This document shows positions 51,401 through 61,878 of a stretch of 64,000 nucleotides of DNA, piece by piece. The stretch comes from Lanius collurio (Eukaryota; Chordata; Aves; Passeriformes; Laniidae). Positions within the stretch are counted from its first letter, which is position 1. Each line of letters opens with the position of its first letter. The notes under the pieces were generated by a model. That model ran no database searches and was not told the DNA's origin. It was given only the letters and a program-made list of their open reading frames with translations. Location: the NCBI GenBank assembly GCA_020086605.1, contig JACBWW010000002.1:25318668-25382667 (forward strand). Direction: 5' to 3'. The position numbers and the translations under genes were made by a program.

Positions 51401-54400
51401 CTGACCTCAGCATGACTGCCTGGTTTTTGTACAGAAAAACTCAAGACGGTATGAACGAAAAGGAAAAAAATAACCATAAGTGGTAAGAAGGAAAGGGAAA
51501 TGGCCTGAATGAAGTAGGTTGGAAAATTTAGTCAGAGCCAAGCTCCTAGTCAAACTCAGCCCACTAAGTACCTTGTCCACAAAGTTCGGTTCAATAACAT
51601 TCTGCTTTTCACTTTGAGCAGCTGCTTCAACAGTGACAAAGAAAATGTTGATCCCTGATTCTCTGGCCAGCCTGGAGGCCTCTTCCACTCGGTCGGTTGG
51701 CCACCCATCCACCATCACTACAACCACATTGGGTGCTCCACCTCGGTTTCCATTAGCATCCAAAAAGAAGTTTTTGTTAACAAATGAAAGTGCCTTCCCT
51801 GTAATAGAAGAGGAGTTGAGGAGGAGTTATGGATCTGGAAGCACTCTGTCTGATAATATCCCATGAAATAGTAGGCAGAGAGCTGACTCAAGTGTTGGAG
51901 GCTGCTGAGAGCTGGGGAAAGCAGTTTCTGTGGCTGCCTGAGCAGGAGGGGAGGCCACTGCTACTGGTCCCAGTGCTTCCTGAGCCTTCCTGCGCTGAAC
52001 CCCCTCCCTATGCCCCAGAGAGGTTGGGGGTGATGAGCTGGGTTAGTAAGTATCCCCAAAGTGTCAATGGGAGCTGCCCACAAGGAGACAGCTATGTCTT
52101 TTCAAATTGTGATGGATTTGCAGTGCCCTTGATCAACACATGCAGGTCATGGTGGGAGCAGTGCTCTGTCACCAGTCCTGCCCTAGCACTAAGCACTGTT
52201 TGGTCACAGCCTCTCTGTCCTGTGAGGAGGTGTGGGCTTGCTATAGCCCGGGCTCGGAAGCCCTCCTTGAGCTGAGGATGTGCAAGCAGCCCCATCACCT
52301 ACCAACATTCGAAAGTCCCCCTTTTTGTTGAATTTTCTCAATGGCATTCCTTAGATCCTTGGAGTTGGCATAACTTTTTAAGTTAAATTCTGTGGAAGGG
52401 TCATCACTAAAAGGAGAAATTAGAGCAAATGTCAGTGTTTTGCTTCACATACAACACAAAAGCTGTAGGACTGGTCTGTGCTACCTGGCTCCTGAGTGCA
52501 AGCTGGAGTGAGGCCTTTAGCACATACCAGCTGTAGAGCTACAGCTGCCAGAGTGTGCCGTCACGCCCTGCGGCAATGGGAATGTCTGGGAAACTCTTAC
52601 CCATACTGAACAATGCCCATCAGAGGACCAGTGCTGCCAATGCCAAGGGCTTGAGCCACGTTACCAAGGAACCGCTTCTGGAGCTGAAAGCGGCGTTTGC
52701 CAATGCTCCAGCTCCCATCCATTAAGAAGGACAAATCAACCTTGCAATCTGAGGAGAGATAAAGAAACACAGAAGATATTTTTAGTCCTTTCTGATTGCT
52801 GTGCTTCTTGTAAGCAGCAAAGGCCTCAAAAGTCTGCATCCAGTGACTTGTCCTGCTGTGTAAGCTCTACAAAAAAAGCCTTTGACAAGGACGAGTCACA
52901 GCTGGGGGCTCAAGTCTGTCCTGCTCATTGGTAAACATGGTCCTTGGCATGATTTTGTCCCATACAACATCTGAGCTTGGCTGTGTGACAAAAGGGCAAG
53001 AATCTTTTCACAGGGGGCAGTCTGGGAGCACTGCATTTTGGGAGCCAGGGAGGTCAGCCCCCCAGGAGCAAGCGGGCTTGTATATCCTGTGCCCTCAGAG
53101 CCATGGCTTGGGCTCAGCATGCTTTATTTGCAGCCCAGAGGTGATGAGAGTTTGTAAAACTAGCCATAGCGCTTGGATTTGTTGTCTGACCACCTGCAAA
53201 GCACAAACTAAGGGGATTTCCTTGGTGACACTTTTGTGGACTTAATTGATATGACATAACAGGAACAGTTACTGTGTTAATATTGCTCAGAAGAGAGGGA
53301 AATTCCTGAAATGTGTGTGCCTGTGATGTGCCTCAGGGTAAAGACGCTGTGGGGTCTCTTCAAGGCAACTGCAATCCAGGATTACTTGCAACAATCCTGG
53401 CAACTCTGCACTTCTGAATGAGAATTGTTCATCAGTTTCAATCTGGACTGGAGCTAACATCAAGGATGATGATTTTGCTTGAGATGTTCAGACTGAGTGG
53501 GGGCTGTTCTTTTGCATGTTGTTGTAGCCTTGTAGCCCTGTGTGCAGCAGTAGCAGTGTGCTATTGTGTGTTTCCTCTCTGGGCTGAAAGCAATGTTCAA
53601 GGTATGCCTGTACCCAGACAAACTCTTCCCTTTAATTACACAGATGAACCTCATCTTTTTGCTTCTGCAAATGCTGTTTTCGTCACTGCCAGCCTGCTTT
53701 CAGGTTCCTGCAAGTTAGTGGTGAAACATTCATCTTTGGTCTGTGACCGGGAATGGGATCAAAATTTGGCTTAACTAGAGCGCTAATTAACATTTTCCCC
53801 CTCCGGCGTCTGGGTCATCCCCATCTTTCGATTTCCCTCTGATGATGCCTCCTACCAATCAGACTGTTCAAACTACTGTGTTTTAATCATTAGGTAGCCC
53901 GAAGGCTACAAAGCACCAATTGTTCTTAGTGGCTTATGCAACTGCCTCCCATCTCATTACCTTCAATTTTTTCTCCCATAGCTGTCTCTTTTTTCTAATT
54001 CAAATAATGCTGAATTACGGGAGCGTGACTGAGAACCATGTCTGCTCAGAGCAGATCGTGAGGCAAGGTCGGTAACCCACAACAAATACCTCAATTAACA
54101 GCCAAGTTTTCCTGAATTTCTTGTCCTTCAAAGGGAACTACTTCATGAGATCTATATGTGGAAAGTGGGCAGTTTGTTAGCCAGCAGGGTCTGGGGAGGC
54201 AAAGATTTACATACACTTAATAGACAGACTTGGTTTCTGGGGCGGATTCAGATTTGGTGCTGGGACATGAGAGGGACACTGCAAGAGCACAGACTAATGG
54301 TGCTTTGTAGGGAGGTGAGCACTTTCTGATTTGCAGGGAGGCAAGATCTGAATTCGGGCTTTTATGGTCCTAGAGTTATCAATGGGATGAAAGTTTTGTT

Positions 54401-57400
54401 TCTGATGTGACTTATTTCAGTTTTACTGCTGGAAACACAGCTGTCCTAGCTGGCGTCTCCACTTCACCGAGCCCTGCTTTCATGCAGTGCAATGGGGTCT
54501 GTAGGGCAGAGCCTTCCCTTTTTCTTCTTCTTTCTCTTATTTCTGTATCAGTTTCAGGTGTATTTGACATCTTTGATAGGGAAAAGGATACTTTAAATAT
54601 TGAGAGGAGTGCCTGGGAATACAGAGACATTGGGTTCAGTAGTTACTGTAAGGTGTCCAGACAGTGTTCAGCTGCCCAAGGATGGGCAAGAGGGGACCCC
54701 AGCACTGTTGGAACGGTGAAGCCCCCTCTTTGGGGTGGTTTCTCATGAAGAGGTGGCAGGTGACCCCATCTCTCCACTCAGAACTTGTTTTCTCTTTCTT
54801 CTGCTGCTTTGGGCCTCATCTAAAGATGAGTTAATGGGTAAATCTGCCTTTATAAAGGGCTGTGGAAGATTTCCTTTTCACAGTAGGGGAACCTGCATTT
54901 CCCTCTCTGAATTTGAGGGGTCCTTGATGCTCCCTCTGCATCCTCTCTCTCCTGGCTGTGGCAGGTGTCAGGTCCCTTTCTCAGGTGGGAAGGTTTCCTT
55001 TCTTCCCTCCCACCCACTCCTGTGGGAAGGGTGCCTGCACACAGCATCGCCATGGGAGCCTGCTCTGGTCAGCAGAGCTCTCTCATCTAACCCTGGCTGC
55101 AGCACACTGGATTGCTGTCCTCTACCACCAAAGTACTTGAGTGAAGAAGCTCTGCACCCTGGGAGAATGGAGCTGATACTGCCCAGGAAGAGGTGGTGGG
55201 GAGCAGCCACTTTCATCCTGCCCAGGTAAGCTAAATTTTGGCTGTTATTTCCTTCTCTGTAGAAGCAAAAACCAATTATGTGTATAAGAGGGGTCAGTGG
55301 AGGGTGCTCGCTCTTTCTCTGCAAGAAAGAAAAATGTGTTCCTGGATTTTCTTAGCCTTTCTTGAAAACTTAACTTTGGCTATTTGATTTGAATGCATTC
55401 TAGCAATATGTAATTAATAATGTTGCTTAATTATGAAGTTAATTCTGAAGTACATACTCTGATTCCCCTGGGAGATGGGCTCCAGTGGCTTTGGATTCAA
55501 TTCTTCCTTTGAACTGAAGCCTAAAGAGAGAAAGGAAAGGATCTATCAGTGTGTGCTTGGTGGCTGCCCTTGCTCTGTAAGGAAACGGGCAACAGGGTCA
55601 CTGCAGAGACCCCCTGGCCTGAGGATTGATGTGAGAGGGAAATGAGGATGGGTACAACATCCTTGGTGCTTACCCTTTTTCATCTACATCATTTCTGGTG
55701 TAAAAAAAGAGCAGAGACATTTCTGGGAACGCCACCAAAAGCTCTACTAGCCCCAAATTTGAGGTGCTCCCCTTTGGGAGTTAGTCCCCTAACTGCAAGG
55801 GCTTGGGAGCATCATGCACAAGTAGTGGGCTCCTCAGGAGCAGAGGCTGGTGGCCACAGTGCAGGATGGTGACTCCCAGCAGTTTTCCCCTGAGAACCAC
55901 CATGGTGGCTCACTGTGCTTTACAATGAGCTGCACAACGTCTGAAGCGGATGAGCAACGGATGTATCATGTTGTTTTCTGTCTGGAGAGGAGGGCACAGG
56001 CAGCGACTCACTCCATCTCATTACAGCCGGGGAAGCAATGCAAGGCACAGCTCCTCAGGTGCCCCCCGAGGTCTGGGTTATTTTGCAAAGCACAAAAGAG
56101 ACAGGATAACAGAGAGCTACAGTTAAGTCAAGGGAAAGCCTCATGGGTCACTAGTGGATTCTAGCTCAGGACCCAAGTGAAGTATTTGGGTGGTAGCAGC
56201 CTTGAAAACATGAGTTGATGTCCTTGTGAAAGGCACTGACTCACAGGGCACCATCACACTGGCGTCAGAAGGTCTGAAAATGCTGAACTTCACTCATGAC
56301 TTGAATGTCTGGAAAGACTCTCCTACAGTCCAGCATCTCCCTTCCAAGCAAGGGCAAAGAGCTGTTTCTTTTCAGAACAGCATGATAAGATTAAGAGGAT
56401 TTAGCTGGGATAATCCACAGAAGAGACAGCAATTATCAGACAAGCTACAAACTGAACACTCACCAAGAAAACTGTTGGTCTAAAGAACAGCAGATTAGCT
56501 TATTATTTTTGTAAACTGCATGTTAGATTTTATAAGAAAAGTAGAAGGAAGATTTCCTTAAATCTGCATCACTAAATAAGTCAAGGGAAGACTCCAGACT
56601 TCAGATAAACAGTGAAAAGGTAACTTTAGAAAGTGTGAGCTTTACAAGGAAAAGTATGAGAAATTACTAGGTGCCACATAGTTTGTCTCTCCACAGCAGC
56701 CAGCCATGAGCAAGCCAAGCATGAGAGAGTATCAGTGTATGTAAAGGGACAGCAGGGAAGGTCGCCACCTAAATATGATGGGAGGCGTAACAGCCTAAGC
56801 TGGTTGCTGAAGATATTAAGGACCAAGCCGTAATAATGCAGAATACTGTGAAGAAAATGGAGGGAAGTGCCATCCCCCTCTGTAGCTTCTGTTTCTATTC
56901 CAGTTGAATCTAAAATCCACTTCTCATAATTGTCAAATACAACATTTTTTAGTCCTTCTAGCTGCATGCTGAAAGCTGCACATAGTTTTGGGTCAGGGGA
57001 CATGTTTGTATTAAGTCTGAGTATGCAGTACCTGGTGTAAAGCTGACCTAATTGGTACCTGATGCCCGCCGGGAGGCTTCCTCACACAGCAGCATCTGTA
57101 TTGGACAGGGGTGCTTTGGCTTATCAGACTGAAATTCAGCTGCCAGTGAAGAAAGTTTCTACTGCAGGACTAAACAGACCTGCTAACAGCAGCATCAAGC
57201 AACTTGTCCCCAGGCATCTGCTGTTGCCTGTTGCTAGAGCCAGGACGTGGAACTAGCTGGAGCATGGGGCCACCTCTGCATGAAGTAGGCAAGGGGCACA
57301 GGATTGCCCTACTTCGTTTACGGCAAGAGTTGGTGATTGCTTCATGTGTTTTGTTTGAGAATTTCCCTGCTATGTCTGGCCAGGTTAGGAGAACCCCAGG

Positions 57401-60400
57401 GCTGGTGTTGCTTTTTGTCTCTGTGTATGTGGTGCCTGCAGTGCCTGCCGACCTGCATGCAGCCCCTCTGTGCTCCTGCCCAAACTTTGGACAGGATACT
57501 TTCTGGACTGGGAGTAGGAGCTCTCCACCCATCCTGGCACTGGCTCTTGTGACAGAAATGCCTCTCTCCCACAGTTAGTGGAGCTGGCTGTCTTGTGCCA
57601 GAGCAGGCTGGATGCATTCAAAAGTGGGCTGGCAAGCCAGGCTCTGACTGGCTTCATCTCCTATGGCTGGAGCTGTTGTCCAGCATGTTCCTGGCTTGTG
57701 CCTCTTGTCTTGCAAACTGGGGATGAGCTGCCAGGCAAGGAACAGGAAAGAGTGCACCTGGTGTTCTGTATTTGCCCATGGGATCCCATTTGGATGTGGG
57801 AAACACCAATATGGAGAGGCAGAGTGGTGGTGCTGGGGCTGCACTGCCTGAGGCTCACCACTTGCTCCTGACTGAGGAAAAATGATGTGAAACAGGGGTG
57901 AGACCAAACAGTTCTGCCCAGTGATATCTGCTGCAGGGAACATTTCTGATGTCTCTCAGTACTGAAAGTCTTGCTGACAGGGACCAAACCTGCCTTTGAA
58001 GGAAGGTAAAGCTTGTGTAGGTTTATGGTTATTTTATCTGATGTGGAAGTTAAAGGCAATATGACTTGCATGATGGCCATGCATACCCTCTTTTTGTCAC
58101 CCACATGGATGACAATGATTAGGTTTTTTTTCTGTAAAACCTGAAATAGTAATCAGCCTGCCTTCTTGGCTGTGTATATTCCAGTACAGGCTTTAATTAC
58201 ATGGACACATAATAGTTCCTCAGCAACAGACCAAAGCCACACTTCAGCCTGCAACCTGCACACTGCGTACCTCACGTGTGCCAGCTTGGTGTTCCATATG
58301 TGCAGTTCTCCCCCACGTTGCCTTATTTGCAGAACAGAAAGTAGGTGGATTTAACACAGTAGTGAAATTAGAAATTAACATGTGCCATCCATTTTAGCTA
58401 CTAAATTGTATATGAAACATAATTCATAGTTAGCTATTTGCCTCATGCATTTATCTGCATTCTATAAAATCCATACTCTTTTCCTAGGCATACAGCTGAC
58501 ATTAGCTTTGTCACTGTGGTAAAAACTCAAGTGTAGGCAGTGCAGCATTTCTCATTTTTATTTGCCAGTGCACTTATCAGTTCTTGAAGGTTGTAGGTCA
58601 GCTGGCTGATTTGTGCTTAGTAGAACAATAAGGTCACCCACCAAATACTCTTCCCCAACTAACTGGGGAGGTGGTCAGTCTCTATGGGCCTCTCTGCTCT
58701 GCCAGTCCTATTTAATGTTGGTATTGCCATGGGAATTTCAACTCACTTCATGGGCAGTCTACGCCATACTAATTAAAGTTCTCTTCACTGATTGTTACAG
58801 CTGTCCATACTGATTAAACTTCCCATTCATTTAAGTAAGACTATAGCAACTACATCCATGCCAGAAACCACTCCTTTGAAGTGACAATTTGAATTCATCA
58901 GACTTTATCACACTAGTCTATGCTGGCCCTTCAGTTGCTGAGAAACTATTAATACAACATCCCTTCCCCCATTCCCAGTCTTTCATTGCATTTAATGCAA
59001 TCTGTCATTTTCTGCCTCAAAATATCCCTCTGCACCCTGGCCCTCATGCTGTAGTTTTTCCTGAATAAGCACACTAATGGCTTTGAAGTAAGAAGAGTGT
59101 TCAAAGGAATAGTCTTTACAAGGGCCACCAGCACAGCCTTCTCCAGCAGCAAAACTGGTGGTGGGAAAGACCTCTTATATTGGATGGTCAGGCCCCTTCT
59201 AAGAGGGAGAGTACCACGTCATGAATTGGTCTGTATCTTCTGTAGTCTGCTTTTAATGTTCCCAAGGAAGGGGAGCTGTCAAACATGTAGAATCTGCAGG
59301 TGGGAATTGCTCCTGAATAAGGGTTGCACAAGTCTTGGTCTTGTACTTCACCAGTACTCATAAAAATATTCTTATCTCCATATTGTCAGTTTTTAAGGCT
59401 AAAATGACAGAAAATTTCAATGACGTTAATTAATCTTTGCATTTGACTTAAACCCTCCTTTTCTTATCTGAATGTCTTCCCTAAGTACATTGACATCAGA
59501 ATAATCTGTCATGTTCTTCATTGATTACAGCTCTAAACTGTGATCTCAGCTGTGGAATTCCCAAAATGCCTTCTCATTTACAAATGGATTTCAGTGGCTA
59601 GAACCCCCTTCTGTAGTGTAGCTGCGAACTCTTTCCAAAGCTCATGTCTTCTGCTCCTGCTTTAAGCAGGAACTCAATGAAAGCACAGAATAATCTATTA
59701 AGATGTAAACAACATACCTTATTTATAATTTTAAATGGTGCAGTTACTTCTTAAAAGGAAATTGTTATCACCAGTGTCATGTGCCTAATGAATAAATAGA
59801 TTTAGCTTTTCTCATGTGTAATGGAAACCACTTACTCCCAGACTAGTTACTAGATGCTTTAAATATTTACCTGTATCAAAAAGGCTCAGTCCAGGTTTCC
59901 ATGAGTCTGTTTCCATTGCTTTCACACATGAAAGAGAAAAAGTTCTATTACTGATAATAGTGAAAATACCTGAGATTACAAAATTCTGACTCAATTTAGA
60001 AAGGTCAGTTCAGACAATAACTTACATGAACAACTTAGGAGCTGAGAAAATCAGTAAACCTGGGAACCTTTATGTGCACATTTCAAGCCGTAATTAAGAG
60101 CTTTGGCCAGGGCTGTGTGTGAGGAAAGGGCTGTGGGAAGCATCCATGGGACAGCACGGAGGTGCACACCCTCACCTTTGCTCCTTGTACCTAGGCCTAG
60201 TCCTGTGCTTTGCTATTTTGACTCAGACCTTGCCTTGCTTACCTAGTGCCCTGCCTCAGCTGGTCAGACCTGTCTCATTGCTGGGGACTTGCCTGGCAGC
60301 CTGGGCTCTCGGGTCATCCTAGGAACCACCACTGGACCTGCTCTGCTGCTGTTGTTGGGGCTTTGGGGGCCTGCAGCCTCGGTGCAACCCTGCATGCCTC

Positions 60401-61878
60401 GCTGCCACCCTGGCTCCCATCCGTCACCCCACCCTGGGTGCTCTCAGACAAAATCTGTCTCCGAGAAACTCTGCCATCCATCAAGGGAGAGTTAGTGTTT
60501 GGTATGTGTGCTGAGAGCTCTGGAGCCCCTGGGAAGTTGCTGGAGGTCCTGCAAAGGGCCTGCTGACTGGGCTGCTTGCTGGAGAAGGATCTCTCTCTTC
60601 CAGGAAGAGAGAATAGTACAGGTGATGTTTCTACCCTCAGTATTAAAAGCAACCTCTACTTTCACTGTCAGCCTAGAAGTTTCTGGGAACCACAGGAACA
60701 GAAGATTTAGCTCTATCGAAGACCTGATAGGCTGCAAGAGCTGGTTTTTTTGTTTCTTGTAAAGTGTTTTTAAAGAAAAATTGAAAACACTTTGTAGATG
60801 TTGATACCCATGGTCTGAAACAACTGGTCACCAGTGACTGAGCTTTTCTTTGCCTTTCCCTTTCAGGAAGCTGCTAGTTAGCATTCTGTGCATGAGTCTT
60901 GCCCTGGTCCTTCTCCAGGATGCAAGAAAACAATGTGCAATACAAGGGCTAGTTTGGAGTTGCTAAAACTATGAAAGAGAGTGGAAAATCTGCTAGCAGT
61001 CTCGCTCACCCAGGTGGGCTGGAGAGCCGGCAGCCCTCTGGAAGGTGGCAACAGGCTCTTGGCGCTGAACACCTGCATGATCCAACAAAGAAGCAAGAGG
61101 TTAAGTAGATGCCAGTGGATGCCAGTGGGCAAGAAGACAGAAGCGTCATCACAAGGGATGCAGTGGCCCCAAATTGACTTTCTGCATGTTTTCAAACCAC
61201 ACAGAAAAGGAAGATGGAAACAATGAATTAATAATAAAAGAAAAAGGACTGAAAGAGCCTGGCAAAGGAGTTTAAATGTTAGTAGGTACTACAGAGGGTA
61301 ACTATTAGCTGGTGCACTGGAACAACTGGTGCTGGGTCCTGGGATGCTCACCGTGCTTAGGACCTGTGAACTGGGTCAGACCACAGTCCCGCAAACTTCC
61401 ACAGACACAACGTTTACCTCTCAGTTTGCAACAGCAAATGTTATAAAAGACCTCTATAAATGATTTTAGACTACTGATTTGAGAACAATTCCATGTTTAA
61501 TCAATCTTGTTTACTTTTTTCCTTAAAAGTTACACTATTGTCACGCAATGACCTCTGTGATACCTTCTCTCTCTGCATCCTGCTATGAATATTGTTAAGA
61601 GGGAAAAACAGTGCATTACCACGTGACTTGGTAGATATAAGTGGTAGAAATATCTGTGGGGAGGAAATAAAAGAGGACTGTAATGCCTTTACCTGTATTG
61701 TGTCGTAAAATATTCCTGTTACTTGCAGAGGTGGAAGTGCTCCTGAATGCTTTGAAAATATTGTATTGGTTAGCACATGGAACTTAGACACAAGATTTTC
61801 TAGTATTTGAGCAGTACAAATCTACTGGCTGTTGTTAATTTAAAACATACCTGTATTCTGTCCTCTTCCTTGTGCAGC
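48250..61878 (-). CDS. VIT: Vitrin, C-terminal exons (5' part outside window)
   Basis: Vitrin is a secreted extracellular-matrix protein of the cochlin family (LCCL domain, linker, two vWA domains) that binds glycosaminoglycans and other matrix parts; akhirin of chick is probably the same or a very close protein (from memory). Minus-strand exons join in phase to 436 residues plus stop if the two tentative microexons are included, 410 from the first firm exon. Seen in order: linker, vWA1 with the MIDAS DGSWS and a later VDGWPTD, a Cys-containing spacer [10 protein letters not shown]...[13 protein letters not shown], vWA2 with [18 protein letters not shown] and ITDGRSYDD, and C-terminus [12 protein letters not shown]. 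Human VIT is about 678 residues; signal peptide and LCCL exons were not found and should lie beyond 64000. It is convergent with STRN, as in human. Confidence 0.95.
48429..49023 (-). other. VIT: VIT intron, no other feature seen
   Basis: Intron of 595 nt splitting the vWA2 domain. No repeat was recognised. Confidence 0.9.
49024..49537 (-). CDS. VIT: VIT exon: inter-domain spacer and most of vWA2
   Basis: 514 nt; acceptor ttgccttgcag, donor AATG|gtaagg. Encodes [20 protein letters not shown], the [20 protein letters not shown] spacer, then [60 protein letters not shown] and [20 protein letters not shown]. All MIDAS positions (DxSxS, the Thr in GGTSTG, the Asp in TDG) are present. It is more GC- and CpG-rich than its surroundings, which produces a long antisense open frame (49028-49606 plus) that I treat as a shadow. 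Confidence 0.98.
49538..51571 (-). other. VIT: VIT intron with AT-rich patch
   Basis: Intron of 2 kb. It contains an A/T simple-sequence patch at 50095-50140 and a T tract near 49746; no exon was recognised. Confidence 0.88.
50095..50140. repeat. AT-rich simple sequence
   Basis: A run followed by TATATATATTTATATATAAA and further A/T sequence. Intronic. Confidence 0.8.
51572..51798 (-). CDS. VIT: VIT exon: C-terminal part of vWA1
   Basis: 227 nt; acceptor cttctattacag, donor AAG|gtactt. Encodes [60 protein letters not shown] and [15 protein letters not shown]. It joins in phase 0 to AVCRTSG of the next exon. Confidence 0.97.
51799..52302 (-). other. VIT: VIT intron, no other feature seen
   Basis: Intron of 504 nt, GC-richer than STRN introns. 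Open frames on both strands carry no recognisable content. Confidence 0.9.
52303..52406 (-). CDS. VIT: VIT exon: middle part of vWA1
   Basis: 104 nt; acceptor tctccttttag, donor gtaggt. Encodes [20 protein letters not shown] and [14 protein letters not shown], aligning with human NPATHFNLKTH...AIEKITQRGGLSNV. Phases match both neighbours. Confidence 0.96.
52601..52748 (-). CDS. VIT: VIT exon: N-terminal part of vWA1 with MIDAS
   Basis: 148 nt; acceptor tatctctcctcag, donor gtaaga. Encodes [38 protein letters not shown] and [12 protein letters not shown]. The metal-site motif is DGSWS, where human has DGSTS as I recall it; the chelating D, S and S are kept. Confidence 0.97.
52749..55457 (-). 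other. VIT: VIT intron, contains an antisense 164-codon open frame
   Basis: Intron of 2.7 kb. The plus-strand open frame 54735-55229 (164 codons) begins at an ATG and includes a hydrophobic [12 protein letters not shown] stretch. I found no family resemblance and do not call it a gene. Confidence 0.85.
55458..55520 (-). CDS. VIT: VIT exon: linker before vWA1
   Basis: 63 nt; acceptor ctctctttag, donor gtatgt. Encodes [20 protein letters not shown] plus one base; with AT from the next exon it makes the Asn of NCKVDLSF. It aligns with human LVPKEELSTQSLEPVSLGDP. Symmetric phase 1-1, so it could be skipped without a frameshift. Confidence 0.9.
55521..59870 (-). other. VIT: VIT intron with an unrecognised 152-codon open frame
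   Basis: Intron of 4.3 kb. On the gene strand, 57081 to 56626 is free of stops apart from the terminal one (see findings). The stretch 57200-57950 is GC-rich with many overlapping open frames on both strands. No exon with a clear match was found. Confidence 0.75.
59871..59918 (-). CDS. VIT: VIT linker microexon (tentative)
   Basis: 48 nt ending in a good donor (GATACAG|gtaaat). It reads [15 protein letters not shown] and ends in a G that makes the Gly in front of FSSKEEL. It corresponds in position to human ...QKPVGADVSLG, with weak similarity. The acceptor used here (gtgtgaaag) has a poor pyrimidine tract. A better one (cactattatcag) would extend the exon to 59950 with [11 protein letters not shown] in front, but its phase does not match the next upstream candidate. 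Confidence 0.55.
59919..61850 (-). other. VIT: VIT intron (tentative)
   Basis: GC-rich around 60120-60560, AT-rich elsewhere. No clear exon; an exon-like piece near 61701-61729 was rejected on phase. Confidence 0.55.
61851..61878 (-). CDS. VIT: VIT linker 28-nt microexon (tentative)
   Basis: Acceptor aggacaggttcag, donor ACAG|gtatgt, both good. Read in phase 0 it gives AAQGRGQNT plus G, which combines with CA of the next exon to Ala. AAQ recalls human PAAQAGETTK in the linker. With it, the eight exons total 1311 nt, exactly 437 codons including stop. The short length makes the call uncertain. Confidence 0.38.

Noticed and set aside
57170..57950. Cluster of many overlapping open frames on both strands
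   Set aside because: GC-rich intronic sequence with few stops; no frame shows conserved motifs or proper exon borders.
61701..61729. Possible minus-strand microexon reading [10 protein letters not shown] before a gtaaag donor
   Set aside because: Splice signals are fair, but its phase does not fit between the two tentative VIT microexons and the peptide has no resemblance to vitrin.
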